A stretch of 64,000 nt of DNA from Paenibacillus sp. BJ-4 (lineage in GTDB: Bacteria; Bacillota; Bacilli; Paenibacillales; Paenibacillaceae): contig NZ_JAIVEM010000004.1 of the NCBI RefSeq assembly GCF_020404765.1, positions 34,344 through 98,343 of the forward strand. The letters are read 5' to 3'. A program made the position numbers and the translations under genes. The notes beneath the pieces were generated by a model that had not been told where the DNA came from, ran no database searches, and was given only the letters and a program-made list of their open reading frames with translations. Below, in pieces: positions 1 to 8,170 of the stretch. Every line of letters starts with the position of its first letter. Positions within the stretch are counted from its first letter, which is position 1.

Positions 1-70
1 TTTTAATAAGGAAAATAACGAGAACTGCAAATGCAATAGCAATAATAAAAATACTGATCTGTGTTAACAT
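1..70 (-). CDS. Partial small membrane protein (N-terminal 23 residues), DUF948-like
   Basis: An ATG at 70-68 is preceded by an AGAGAGG-type ribosome site, and the reading frame stays open to the window edge. The visible start, MLTQISIFIIAIAFAVLVIF, is a hydrophobic signal-anchor or single membrane span. This opening resembles DUF948-type (YtxG-like) general stress membrane proteins of Bacillota, but only 23 residues are visible, so the family call is weak. The gene is cut by the window boundary and runs leftward. Confidence 0.45.
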   Translation of the reverse strand, partial: MLTQISIFIIAIAFAVLVIFLIK

Positions 71-485
71 GGCGTAACCTCTCTTTCATCCTTCACGATG
101 ATGTGTTTGATTATTGCATAGTTACCCTTTACGTTCAGACGCGAAACAACGTCGAAACTTGCTTCTTCTACGCGCCCCAGACGCTATGTTTCACGGAATA
201 GATCACGGTTTAGAACACCGTATAACGATGGCTCAGCCACGAAAAATACGAATGATCTTGCATCACTCGCGACTGAGCCCTAACAGGCACGAGTATGCCA
301 CATTATATACAAAAAAAGGAGGATACAGAACAGGTTGAAATGGTCCGAAGAAAACAGGCTTCATATCGTTGGCATAGACGCGACAGATGGATATTTCCCA
401 ATATTAAAAAAAGGATGTTTCCAACCTGATTACAGGGCTGTGAAACATCCTTTTTTTGATGCAGCTTTTTAACTGTTGCGATGCT
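71..485. other. Intergenic region with no confident gene
   Basis: About 415 bases between the edge gene and the SH3/NlpC gene. It must hold the promoter of the edge gene. An AAAAAAAGGAGG sequence at 311-322 looks like a ribosome site and precedes a possible TTG-started 45-codon frame (335-472). That frame runs into the terminator hairpin at 406-457, so I do not call it. No other structure is evident. Confidence 0.5.
406..457. terminator. Bidirectional intrinsic terminator
   Basis: AAAAAAAGGATGTTTC at 406-421 pairs perfectly with GAAACATCCTTTTTTT at 442-457, with a 20-base loop. Leftward transcription from the NlpC/P60 gene reads into it and ends in a T run. Confidence 0.85.
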
Positions 486-1655
486 TTATTGAATTACGCT
501 GCCCCCGAACAGAAAACGGTCCTGCCAAGCTTTGCTGAAATCGGTAACTTTAACACCGCCACCCGCTACAGAAAACGTATGAAGAAGCTTGTTGTCTCCC
601 AAATATACAGCAACGTGCGTAATCGTTTGGGAGGAATTGTCCAGGGACGTGTACGCCCCGGAAGAAGCATTATAATTGGTAAAGAAGAGCAAATCGCCAC
701 GTTTGAGCGTAGTCATGTCGGTATTCGGCTGACTGTTTTGTTTGATCCACTCACCCTGTGAACGAGAATCTGCCGGAAGCTGGATACCTACAGCCTGACG
801 GAAAATTTGGCGGGTAAATGCAGAGCAATCAAAAGTAGCCGTACTATTACGATCAGAACCATATTCATAGGGTGTCCCGAGGTAAGTCATACCTGTGTTA
901 ATAACCTGTTCGATTGCAGCCGCTGCATCGCCGGAAGGCAAGCTAACCGTCGACGCAGAAGACGCTACCGCAGGCAGAGCAGTAGGATCCGAAGCAGGTG
1001 CCTCTGAAGAAGCCACAGGCTGCTCCACAATAATGCCCTCACCAATACGAATATATTGTGGAGATGAGCTGACATAGCCTGTAGTACCATCAGTCGTGGT
1101 AACCTTGAACCAATAAGAGTTACTTGGATCGGTAATTGTAACGACATCCCCTGTATTCAAATAGCCCAAAATCTCGGAAGAAGTGGATGCCTCCGCCCGC
1201 AAACGAACGGACGTTTGAATCGTAGCTTTCGTTTGACCGGCAGAACTATTCACTGAGGCTGAAGCCTCTTTAGTTGAAACGTTGTTTTTAACTGATTCTG
1301 TGACTTCCGGTTTGCGGCTGGCAGACGGGATGACAGTAGCAGCGACGCTGGTAGCGCCAACTTTTATGTACTTGTCGGAGCTGCTCGTGTATCCGGTAAC
1401 TCCACCAGAAGTCTTGACCTTATACCAATAGCTGTTTGTTTTCTCTAATACCGTTACGGCCTCTCCCTGCTTCATAAAGCTGACGACATCCCCTGTCGTC
1501 GAAGGATTGGATCTGAGCTTTACAGCCGCTTGAATAACCGCCTTCTGGCCTGTGGATGCTGTCGATGCCGCTGCGTCAACCTGACCCGGCGATATGTGAA
1601 TTGCTGCCAATAGCGCGGCTGACGTCATGAGCGTTCCCATCACGCGTCTTCTCAA
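486..1655 (-). CDS. Secreted SH3-domain NlpC/P60 peptidoglycan endopeptidase
   Basis: 389 residues. The start is a TTG at 1655 behind AGGAGGTGCAACA. An N-terminal signal peptide (Arg-rich, then hydrophobic, ending near VDAAAS) sends the protein out of the cell. Two bacterial SH3 domains follow (about residues 38-100 and 143-205, both with the V-x-LR-x-x-P/A-S-T pattern), which bind cell wall. After a Ser/Ala/Pro-rich linker comes an NlpC/P60 domain (about 245-389) with the nucleophile in FDCSAFTRQIF and the His in ITHVAVYLG. By family it cleaves gamma-D-Glu-diamino acid bonds in wall stem peptides, probably for wall turnover or daughter-cell separation. It is monocistronic, with a strong terminator just downstream. 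Confidence 0.9.
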   Translation of the reverse strand: MRRRVMGTLMTSAALLAAIHISPGQVDAAASTASTGQKAVIQAAVKLRSNPSTTGDVVSFMKQGEAVTVLEKTNSYWYKVKTSGGVTGYTSSSDKYIKVGATSVAATVIPSASRKPEVTESVKNNVSTKEASASVNSSAGQTKATIQTSVRLRAEASTSSEILGYLNTGDVVTITDPSNSYWFKVTTTDGTTGYVSSSPQYIRIGEGIIVEQPVASSEAPASDPTALPAVASSASTVSLPSGDAAAAIEQVINTGMTYLGTPYEYGSDRNSTATFDCSAFTRQIFRQAVGIQLPADSRSQGEWIKQNSQPNTDMTTLKRGDLLFFTNYNASSGAYTSLDNSSQTITHVAVYLGDNKLLHTFSVAGGGVKVTDFSKAWQDRFLFGGSVIQ

Positions 1656-1845
1656 TGTTGCACCTCCTGGCTGTTTTTACAAATTTGAAGAGCTGTCCAA
1701 TTCCGACCAATATAGCCGGACATGCCTTCATTATAGTAAAAGCAGCAGGAAGAGAGATATAATCCAAAAGTCACAAAAGAGAACGCATCCACTCTTTATA
1801 TATAGGTCTAAAGTCTCTTTTAACGTTAACTATTTAATAATTAAA

Positions 1846-2715
1846 CTATAATTTGGGTTCCACATGAACGTGGACATGCATCGTGTTATGAACCTCTTGC
1901 AAGCGTTCTTCAATTCGGTCACTGATTCGATGTCCTTCAATCAAGCTGAGTTTCGGATTCACCTCAATGACCACATCCACCAGCGCATGATTACCGTGTA
2001 CCCGTGCCTTAACGTCTCGAATCCCCTCTACTCCAGGTATATGGGCAATCGTACTCCGTAAGTCAGACAGCTCCTGCTCGTCAAATCCATCTGTCAAACT
2101 GTGTGTAGAATCTTTAAAGATATCCCATGCCGTCTTACATATAATAAATCCTACCGCGATCGCCGCAACAGTATCGAGCCATGGCAATCCGAACTGTGCG
2201 CCGATAATACCTACCGCTGCTCCGACACTGACTAGCGCATCTGACAGATTATCCTTAGCCGCCGCCTGCAAAGCCTTATTGTTAATCTGCCGGGCCAGTC
2301 TGCTATTGTAGAGGTACACTCCCAACATAATAACTGCACAAATCACTGCTACACCTGCGGAGATGATATCCGGTGTTTGCTTTCCACCCTTAAAAATACT
2401 CCCGATTCCATCAATAAGCACCTGAAGACCGACGACAGCCATAATAAAGGACGCCAGCAGCGCTGCGATCGTTTCTGCCCGAAAATGTCCGTAGGCATGA
2501 TCAGAATCCGGCGGTTTCTGGGATATTCTCAGGCCAATGAGCACGGCAACAGACACTACAATATCGGTGACATTGTTAAAACCATCGGCCAGCAACGCGC
2601 TGGAAGCAAAAATATATCCACTAATCAGCTTGAATCCGGACAGCAAAAGGTAAGCGCCAATGCTCACCCACGCCCCTCGCTCACCTTTTCGTATTTCATC
2701 ATAAACATTTACCAC
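1846..2715 (-). CDS. Cation diffusion facilitator (CDF) efflux transporter, manganese-type site
   Basis: 289 residues from a GTG at 2715 behind GAAGGAG; longer frames upstream lack a ribosome site. There are six predicted membrane spans and a C-terminal cytoplasmic domain ending in a His-rich HVHVHVEP tail. The metal site is DGFNNVTD in TM2 and DNLSD in TM5. Zinc CDFs usually have HxxxD in TM5, whereas an Asp at both places is typical of Mn(II)-exporting members such as MneP/MneS. I therefore infer Mn(II) (possibly Fe(II)) efflux driven by proton exchange. The gene is transcribed leftward and alone; the 320 bases upstream form an unusually long leader/promoter region. Confidence 0.85.
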   Translation of the reverse strand: MVNVYDEIRKGERGAWVSIGAYLLLSGFKLISGYIFASSALLADGFNNVTDIVVSVAVLIGLRISQKPPDSDHAYGHFRAETIAALLASFIMAVVGLQVLIDGIGSIFKGGKQTPDIISAGVAVICAVIMLGVYLYNSRLARQINNKALQAAAKDNLSDALVSVGAAVGIIGAQFGLPWLDTVAAIAVGFIICKTAWDIFKDSTHSLTDGFDEQELSDLRSTIAHIPGVEGIRDVKARVHGNHALVDVVIEVNPKLSLIEGHRISDRIEERLQEVHNTMHVHVHVEPKL

Positions 2716-3038
2716 AACGGAGGACACTCCTTCAAAAGCAACTGTTAGTTTCAGCATAGCAGACGATCTTTGTGTGGGTCTACAGAAACAGTCTTTCCTC
2801 TCCGCACCGCTGTAGAGGCAACGAAAAAGTATTGCCGAGCCCCATTCCTGTAGGGGTTGCAAAACATTTTTTCCTTCGTGCAAAAAACAGGCTCTGCGCT
2901 CCCAATCCGCCCTATGCTCGTGTTATTATTGTTGCCCTTGTCCCTTCTTTTAAAAACGTATAAAATGAGGACACAGCCGCGTTGTTCTTCAATCAGCATG
3001 ATTGACATGAATCTGGCGGCAACAGGAGGAATTTATTC
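2716..3038. other. Divergent intergenic region between CDF and small-protein genes
   Basis: No gene is supported. Two short hairpins with related sequence lie in the putative leader of the CDF gene. Read leftward, one has a CCTCT/AGAGG stem and the other a CCCC/GGGG stem, both with a loop starting with or near TACAG (about 2803-2825 and 2842-2862). A rightward promoter-like TATAAA at 2959-2964 precedes the small gene at 3039. I could not match the hairpins to a known riboswitch class. Confidence 0.35.
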
Positions 3039-3224
3039 ATGAGCGATGCCAATGAACCACGTAAAATTAATCTTGCAGATGCCATTAAGGAAAAACTGGC
3101 ACAAAAAAAACAGCAGTCCGGGGCTTCACAGCAGGGCGGCTTTCAAGGCGGTTCCACCAAAACATTGAAAAGCCAAAATACGAAGAAGCCGAACAACCAA
3201 CGCCGTCGTACAGGCGGATCATAA
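3039..3224 (+). CDS. Small basic hydrophilic protein of unknown function
   Basis: 61 residues, starting at an ATG with a clear AGGAGGAATTTATTC ribosome site. The N-terminal half (about 1-25, INLADAIKEKLAQKKQQ) looks helical. The rest is Gln/Gly/Ser/Lys-rich, probably disordered, and ends NNQRRRTGGS. There is no membrane span, signal peptide or cysteine. The good ribosome site and a terminator 100 bases downstream support a real gene. I do not recognise a functional family; the charge suggests nucleic-acid or ribosome contact, which is a guess. Confidence 0.7.
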   Translation: MSDANEPRKINLADAIKEKLAQKKQQSGASQQGGFQGGSTKTLKSQNTKKPNNQRRRTGGS

Positions 3225-3322
3225 GCCACCCCGTTCATAGGCTGTTACGGTAACAGAGGCCTGACGAGGTAAATCTGACCTCGTTACCGGAACCGAGTTA
3301 GTTATGGACAATGGCACAAACG

Positions 3323-3375
3323 AAAAAGAGGAGCCTCCCCAGCCATATCCATGGCTCAGGGAGCTCCTCTTTCGT
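3323..3375. terminator. Intrinsic terminator between convergent genes
   Basis: A long, nearly perfect hairpin: AAAGAGGAGC and an AGCCAT block on the left pair with ATGGCT and GCTCCTCTTT on the right. T runs lie on both sides, so it can stop the small gene (rightward) and the ABC-F gene (leftward). Confidence 0.8.
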
Positions 3376-3414
3376 ATCTATTTGCTGAAATTAGCTGGGT
3401 TAGCTGTTAGGGTA

Positions 3415-5043
3415 TTAGCCGATTTCTACCGGATACATACGCTCACGCAATTTCGCAATTTCTTCGCTTTCCAAGTATTCATCATAGCTCATCGTACGGT
3501 CGATTACACCGTTTGGTGTAATTTCGACGATGCGGTTCGCGATGGTTTGAATGAACTGATGGTCATGGGAAGTGAACAAAATGGTACCGTCAAAGTCGAT
3601 CAGACCATTGTTCAGCGCTGTGATGGATTCCAGATCCAAGTGATTGGTTGGTTCTTCCAGCAACAGCACATTGGCGCCATTCAACATCATTTTCGCAAGC
3701 ATACAGCGAACCTTTTCTCCCCCGGACAGCACGCTTGCTTTCTTAAGCGCTTCTTCACCTGAGAAAAGCATACGTCCCAAGAAGCCACGCAGGAACGTTT
3801 CGTCCTGATCCTTTGAATATTGACGCAGCCATTCCACAAGATTCATATCCACACCTTCAAAATAGGTGGAGTTATCTTTCGGAAAATACGCCTGGCTGGT
3901 CGTAATCCCCCAGGAAAATTCGCCGTTGTCCGCTTCCAACTCGTTCATCAAGATTTGGAAAAGCGTCGTTTTAGGCAGGCCGTTCGGGCCAACGAACGCA
4001 ATTTTATCCCCTTTGTTCACAACCAGACTGAACTCGTTCAGCACTTGCTCGCCTTCAACGGTTTTACTGAGGCTATCTACGGTCAGCAGCTGCTTGCCCG
4101 CTTCACGCTCAGGCTTGAAGTTAATGAACGGATATTTACGGTTCGACGGACGGATGTCGTCCAGCGTAATTTTATCCAGTTGCTTTTTACGCGAGGTTGC
4201 CTGTTTGGACTTGGAAGCATTTGCGGAGAAACGCTGGATAAAGGCTTGCAGTTCCTTAATCTTCTCTTCCTTCTTCTTGTTGGCATCACGAGCCAGTGTA
4301 AGCGCGAGCTGGCTGGACTCATACCAGAAGTCATAGTTACCGACATACATCTGAATTTTACCGAAATCAATATCCGCAATATGCGTACATACCTTGTTCA
4401 GGAAGTGACGGTCATGGGATACGACAATAACGGTGCCTTCATAGTCCATCAGAAAGTTTTCGAGCCATTGAATGGATTCGAGATCCAAATGGTTCGTAGG
4501 CTCATCGAGCAGCAAATTGTTCGGACGACCAAACAACGCTTGTGCCAAGAGAACGCGTACCTTATCGTTGCCGCTCATCTCAGCCATCTTTTTATCATGC
4601 AGATCACGCGGAATACCGAGGCCGATCAGCAATGCGGCCGCATCCGGCTCGGCATCCCAGCCGTTCAGCTCTGCAAATTCGCCTTCCAGCTCACCAGCGC
4701 GCAAACCGTCTGCTTCAGAAAACTCAGCTTTAGCGTACAGCGCATCCTTTTCCTTCATGATCTCATACAGGCGCGTGTGACCCATAATAACGGTTTCCAG
4801 AACAGGGAATTCATCGTATTCATAATGGTTCTGCTTGAGCACTGCCATCCGTTCGCCCGGTGTCATGTGGACCTCGCCTGAATTGGCTTCGATTTCACCG
4901 GAAAGAATTTTCAAAAAAGTGGATTTGCCCGCGCCATTCGCCCCAATCAGGCCGTAGCAGTTCCCAGGAGTAAATTTGATATTTACGTCTTCAAAAAGTG
5001 GGCGTTTACCATAACGAAGCGTTACGCCGCTTGTACTGATCAT
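3415..5043 (-). CDS. ykpA: ABC-F family ATPase (YkpA/YbiT-like)
   Basis: 542 residues, start ATG at 5043 with AAGGATGG upstream. Two ABC nucleotide-binding domains and no membrane segment define the ABC-F class, which acts on ribosomes rather than as a transporter. NBD1 (about 1-250) has an intact Walker A, GANGAGKST, and LLLDEPTNHLD. The linker (about 250-310) is charged and helical. NBD2 (about 315-520) has an altered Walker A, GPNGLPKTT (Pro in place of the usual Gly before Lys), and LLEEPTNHLD in place of Asp-Glu; its signature LSGGEKVR is intact. Overall length and sequence best match the YkpA/YbiT branch, whose second Walker A I recall as also degenerate in Bacillus. It is a single gene with its own terminator. 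Confidence 0.9.
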   Translation of the reverse strand: MISTSGVTLRYGKRPLFEDVNIKFTPGNCYGLIGANGAGKSTFLKILSGEIEANSGEVHMTPGERMAVLKQNHYEYDEFPVLETVIMGHTRLYEIMKEKDALYAKAEFSEADGLRAGELEGEFAELNGWDAEPDAAALLIGLGIPRDLHDKKMAEMSGNDKVRVLLAQALFGRPNNLLLDEPTNHLDLESIQWLENFLMDYEGTVIVVSHDRHFLNKVCTHIADIDFGKIQMYVGNYDFWYESSQLALTLARDANKKKEEKIKELQAFIQRFSANASKSKQATSRKKQLDKITLDDIRPSNRKYPFINFKPEREAGKQLLTVDSLSKTVEGEQVLNEFSLVVNKGDKIAFVGPNGLPKTTLFQILMNELEADNGEFSWGITTSQAYFPKDNSTYFEGVDMNLVEWLRQYSKDQDETFLRGFLGRMLFSGEEALKKASVLSGGEKVRCMLAKMMLNGANVLLLEEPTNHLDLESITALNNGLIDFDGTILFTSHDHQFIQTIANRIVEITPNGVIDRTMSYDEYLESEEIAKLRERMYPVEIG

Positions 5044-5159
5044 ATAAGCATACCATCCTTATCATTAGTTAAGTGCTAAACACAAAATTACCGACGGCAA
5101 TAGTATAACACACAAAAGATCGGATTCGAACCGTAGTATAAGTAGAATACCTCCAGAAC

Positions 5160-5283
5160 ATCAGGTCATATCTTAAAATAAAATAAAAAATGCTTCTGTC
5201 TCCACAATTGTCACCCCTGACAAATACGCGGACCAGAACCATTTTCTTGTTTTTAAACTCGATACCGCCAGAAGCCAGAACTG
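5160..5283 (-). terminator. Possible terminator of the leftward heme operon
   Basis: Read leftward, GGCTTCTG just after the ATPase stop can pair with CAGAAGC about 80 bases on, followed by ATTTTTTATTTTATTTT. A small TTGTCA/TGACAA hairpin sits inside. The long loop makes this a moderate call only. Confidence 0.35.
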
Positions 5284-6063
5284 TCAGGAAACACCGACAC
5301 CCATCGGAATGAGATACATTCCCGCCTCGTCGTCCTGTCTTACAACGACCTCCACACCATAGACGGCTTGAATCAGCTCGGATGTTACAACCTTTGCGGG
5401 CGGGCCGTTTGCTATGATCCGTCCTTCCTTCATAGCGATCATCACGTCGCTATACCGAATAGCCTGATTAATATCATGCAGCACCATCACGATGGTCAGA
5501 CCGTGCTCCTGATTTAGCTGCCGGATAAGCTCCAAAATCTCAAGCTGGTAATACATATCCAGATAAGTAGTTGGCTCGTCCAAAAATAAAATCGGCGTTC
5601 GCTGTGCCAAGGCCATCGCAATCCATACGCGCTGTCGTTCTCCCCCTGAAAGCTGATCCAGCGTACGTGTTCTGCGTTCCTCCAGGTTGGTACAGGCCAT
5701 CGCCCATTCAACTGCTTCCTCGTCCTCGTCCCGGTTGCCTGTGAACATATGCTTATGAGGCAGTCTTCCAAAGCTGACGAGCTTCTCTACCGTCAAGTCC
5801 GATGGCGCCTCATTTTGCTGGTGAACCACCGCTAATTGACGGGCCAATTCCTTGGGCTTATAGCGAGCAAGCTCCTTGCCGTCCAAAACTACTTGTCCCA
5901 ACCGGGGAACCGCATTGTTGGACATTACACTAAGCAGCGTCGATTTGCCGCAACCATTGGGACCAATAATAGTGGTAATCTGTCCCGGTTCAATCACAGC
6001 ATTAATGGCGTGTAGACGATCCGTTTTGCGGTCGTATGAAAAGGTAATATCCTTAATGTCCAT
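5284..6063 (-). CDS. Heme/siderophore ABC transporter ATP-binding protein
   Basis: 259 residues. Walker A GPNGCGKST (about 33-41), signature LSGGERQR, Walker B ILFLDEPT and an H-loop MVLHD are all intact, as in FecE/FhuC-type ATPases that power iron-complex import. Its ATG overlaps the end of the permease gene by 11 bases, which implies translational coupling. It is the last gene of the leftward NEAT-isdE-isdF-ATPase operon, so it most likely energises import of heme delivered by the NEAT proteins, although FecE-type ATPases of siderophore systems look the same. Confidence 0.88.
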   Translation of the reverse strand: MDIKDITFSYDRKTDRLHAINAVIEPGQITTIIGPNGCGKSTLLSVMSNNAVPRLGQVVLDGKELARYKPKELARQLAVVHQQNEAPSDLTVEKLVSFGRLPHKHMFTGNRDEDEEAVEWAMACTNLEERRTRTLDQLSGGERQRVWIAMALAQRTPILFLDEPTTYLDMYYQLEILELIRQLNQEHGLTIVMVLHDINQAIRYSDVMIAMKEGRIIANGPPAKVVTSELIQAVYGVEVVVRQDDEAGMYLIPMGVGVS

Positions 6064-7036
6064 AGGTGCGATCCGCCTTTCTGATCAGGAATATCAGGAA
6101 CGGTCCACCAATGACGGCCATAATAATAGAAGCCGGAATTTCATTGGGAGCAAGCACCGTTCGCCCCAGTGTATCCGCAAGCAGCAACAGCAAGCCGCCG
6201 CATAAGGCAGAGAACGGAATCAGCCACTTATGATCCGAGCCAACCAGGTAGCGGGCACAATGCGGAACGAGCAGGCCGATAAAGGCGATAACTCCTGCGA
6301 TGGCTGTAGCCGTTGCTGCCAGCAGCACGGCAATGACGGAAATCAAAAGTCGTGCGCGCGTCACATTGAATCCGAGGTTTTTAGCCGTTTTATCCTGAAG
6401 GGACAAGAAATTACACCAGGAAAACACGAGCATGGCCAAAATCAACCCAATTCCGCCGTAGCTCACGATCACCTCAACATCAACCCATTTTTTCATGGAC
6501 AGGGTAGAGGTAGTGACCTGATTAATGCTGGTAACCGCATAACTTCCCCGATAGTTAAACGACTGCCCCAGACCGGAAAAAATGGCATTCACAGCAACCC
6601 CGATCAAGATCAGGCGAATCGGGTGCAGACCTGATTTCCAAGAAAATCCGTAGACCATCAGGCAGGCCAGCGCGCCGCCTATAAAAGAAAAGAACGGCAT
6701 CCAGAAATAAAGCGCCGGAAAGATCGTCACCGCAATCAGCGAGATCAATGCCGCTCCCGAAGAAATGCCGATAACCCCGGCATCTGCCAGCGGATTTTTC
6801 ATGACAGCTTGCAGCAAGACGCCCGCCACTGCAAGAGCTGCTCCAGCCATCACAGCCACAATAATTCTCGGTAATCTCAAATCCTTAACCACATTGACCT
6901 GCTCATCTGTCCCTGTCCACAAACCTGTAACCAATTGATCCAAGTTGACCTTGAGACTGCCCGTCATCGCCGAATACAAAATGACGCCGATGAGCAGGAC
7001 GATCACAATGATAATGCTCCAACCTTTTTTTGACAT
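6053..7036 (-). CDS. isdF: FecCD-type permease, IsdF-like
   Basis: 327 residues with about nine or ten hydrophobic spans. It has the family-defining LRLPRIIVAVMAGAALAVAG and LVPHCARYLVGSDH stretches of the FecCD/BtuC permease family. The gene starts 14 bases after the IsdE-like lipoprotein gene stops and overlaps the ATPase gene, so the three form one importer. By position after an IsdE-like receptor it is called IsdF-like; a siderophore substrate cannot be excluded from the permease sequence alone. Confidence 0.85.
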   Translation of the reverse strand: MSKKGWSIIIVIVLLIGVILYSAMTGSLKVNLDQLVTGLWTGTDEQVNVVKDLRLPRIIVAVMAGAALAVAGVLLQAVMKNPLADAGVIGISSGAALISLIAVTIFPALYFWMPFFSFIGGALACLMVYGFSWKSGLHPIRLILIGVAVNAIFSGLGQSFNYRGSYAVTSINQVTTSTLSMKKWVDVEVIVSYGGIGLILAMLVFSWCNFLSLQDKTAKNLGFNVTRARLLISVIAVLLAATATAIAGVIAFIGLLVPHCARYLVGSDHKWLIPFSALCGGLLLLLADTLGRTVLAPNEIPASIIMAVIGGPFLIFLIRKADRTYGH

Positions 7037-7050
7037 GTCATCAGCTTCCT

Positions 7051-8010
7051 TTAGTTCGAAGGGTACATCATCTTCATCAACTCATCCAGCGCCGAGCTGG
7101 CAGCCAGATTGCCTGTGGTGCCAAACAGCGGCTCAGGCAGATCGTAGACGTGTCCATTTTTCACAGCGTTAAAATGCTTCCAGATGTCGTTGGTTTTGAA
7201 CTCATCGTCGAACATTTTGACCACCTCATCCGGCATCCCGTGCGCGGCGCGCAATATAATATCTGGATTGGACTGCTGCAAGGCTTCCGTATTGTGAGCA
7301 ATATACTCAACCTTCTGATCTTGGACTACATTCGTCCCGCCTGCAATTTTGACCAGATCGCCAATATAGGAATGCTCAGTAGCCACCAGATAACTTCCCG
7401 GTACCCCCAGCAAAATCAGGACTTTAGGAGATTTCTTTCCCTTGATTTTCTGTTGAACCTCGGCTACTTTGGCATCCAAAGCTCCATTCATCTCTTTTGC
7501 CTTATCGGCTTTATCAAACCTGTCTCCCAGCTTTTGGATTTCCTTTTGCATATTCGCAAGGCTTTCAAAATTCAAGAATTCAGCATTGATGTTCAAGTCC
7601 TTAAACTTGGGCTCCAGATCATATTTAAGCGTCGTGACCGATAATACATCTGTCGGCTTCAGTGACATCACTTTTTCCATATCAGGGCTCATCGGATTAC
7701 CCACATCAGGGACATCCTTGTATCGGTCAGGCAGTGCTTTTGTACTTGTCGGCTTGCCTGCCAAATCCAAACCCAGTGCATCCGTAATTTCTGTAATGGC
7801 TACCGTAGTCGCAACAATACGCGGGGTTTGGGCTTTATCATCAGACGACTTTCCTGCGGTCTCAGACGTCGCTGACGATTTCGAACCATTGCTACTGCTC
7901 GGTTCGGCCTCTGCTCCTCCCGAGCATCCGGCGAGCAACAAGATTAGAATACCGATCAACATGTAAAAGCAGAATGATTTGCCTTGTGCAAAAGCTGTAT
8001 AGCGTTTCAT
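7051..8010 (-). CDS. isdE: Heme-receptor lipoprotein, IsdE-like substrate-binding protein
   Basis: 319 residues from the ATG at 8010 (GAGGTGA upstream). A lipoprotein signal ends in LLLAGC (Cys at about 28), so it is anchored on the outer face of the membrane. The body is a class III periplasmic-binding fold. It opens RIVATTVAITEITDALGL and contains VGNPMSPD and RAAHGMPDE; staphylococcal IsdE binds heme with a Met and a His, and these two segments are good candidates for them. It follows four NEAT-protein genes in the same direction, and permease and ATPase genes follow it, so the likely role is to take heme from NEAT proteins and pass it to the permease. Confidence 0.85.
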   Translation of the reverse strand: MKRYTAFAQGKSFCFYMLIGILILLLAGCSGGAEAEPSSSNGSKSSATSETAGKSSDDKAQTPRIVATTVAITEITDALGLDLAGKPTSTKALPDRYKDVPDVGNPMSPDMEKVMSLKPTDVLSVTTLKYDLEPKFKDLNINAEFLNFESLANMQKEIQKLGDRFDKADKAKEMNGALDAKVAEVQQKIKGKKSPKVLILLGVPGSYLVATEHSYIGDLVKIAGGTNVVQDQKVEYIAHNTEALQQSNPDIILRAAHGMPDEVVKMFDDEFKTNDIWKHFNAVKNGHVYDLPEPLFGTTGNLAASSALDELMKMMYPSN

Positions 8011-8072
8011 GAAAATCAAATCACCTCAATTCAAAATATTAGAGAGAACAGCATAAGCCCCAGCTTTTTCGG

Positions 8073-8125
8073 GTATGTAAATGCTGACAAGTCTTGATGC
8101 CAGGCACCAAGACTTGCTTACATAC
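8073..8125. repeat. Intercistronic hairpin between nine-NEAT and isdE genes
   Basis: GTATGTAA (8073-8080) pairs with TTACATAC (8118-8125), and CAAGTCTTG (8088-8096) with CAAGACTTG (8108-8116). No T run follows in the leftward direction. It is therefore more likely an mRNA-processing, stability or partial attenuation element than a full terminator. Confidence 0.6.
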
Positions 8126-8170
8126 AAATTTTACTGTTTATTGGAGTTTCATTGATGTTGTAGCCTGAAT

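Noticed and set aside
335..472. TTG-started 45-codon frame behind AAAGGAGG
   Set aside because: It overlaps a strong terminator hairpin, has no recognisable protein features, and the ribosome-like sequence may be chance in AT-rich DNA.
3820..4881. Long open frame (about 353 codons) on the strand opposite the ABC-F gene
   Set aside because: It is a mirror frame of a well-supported ABC-F gene, with no ribosome site and no protein-like composition.
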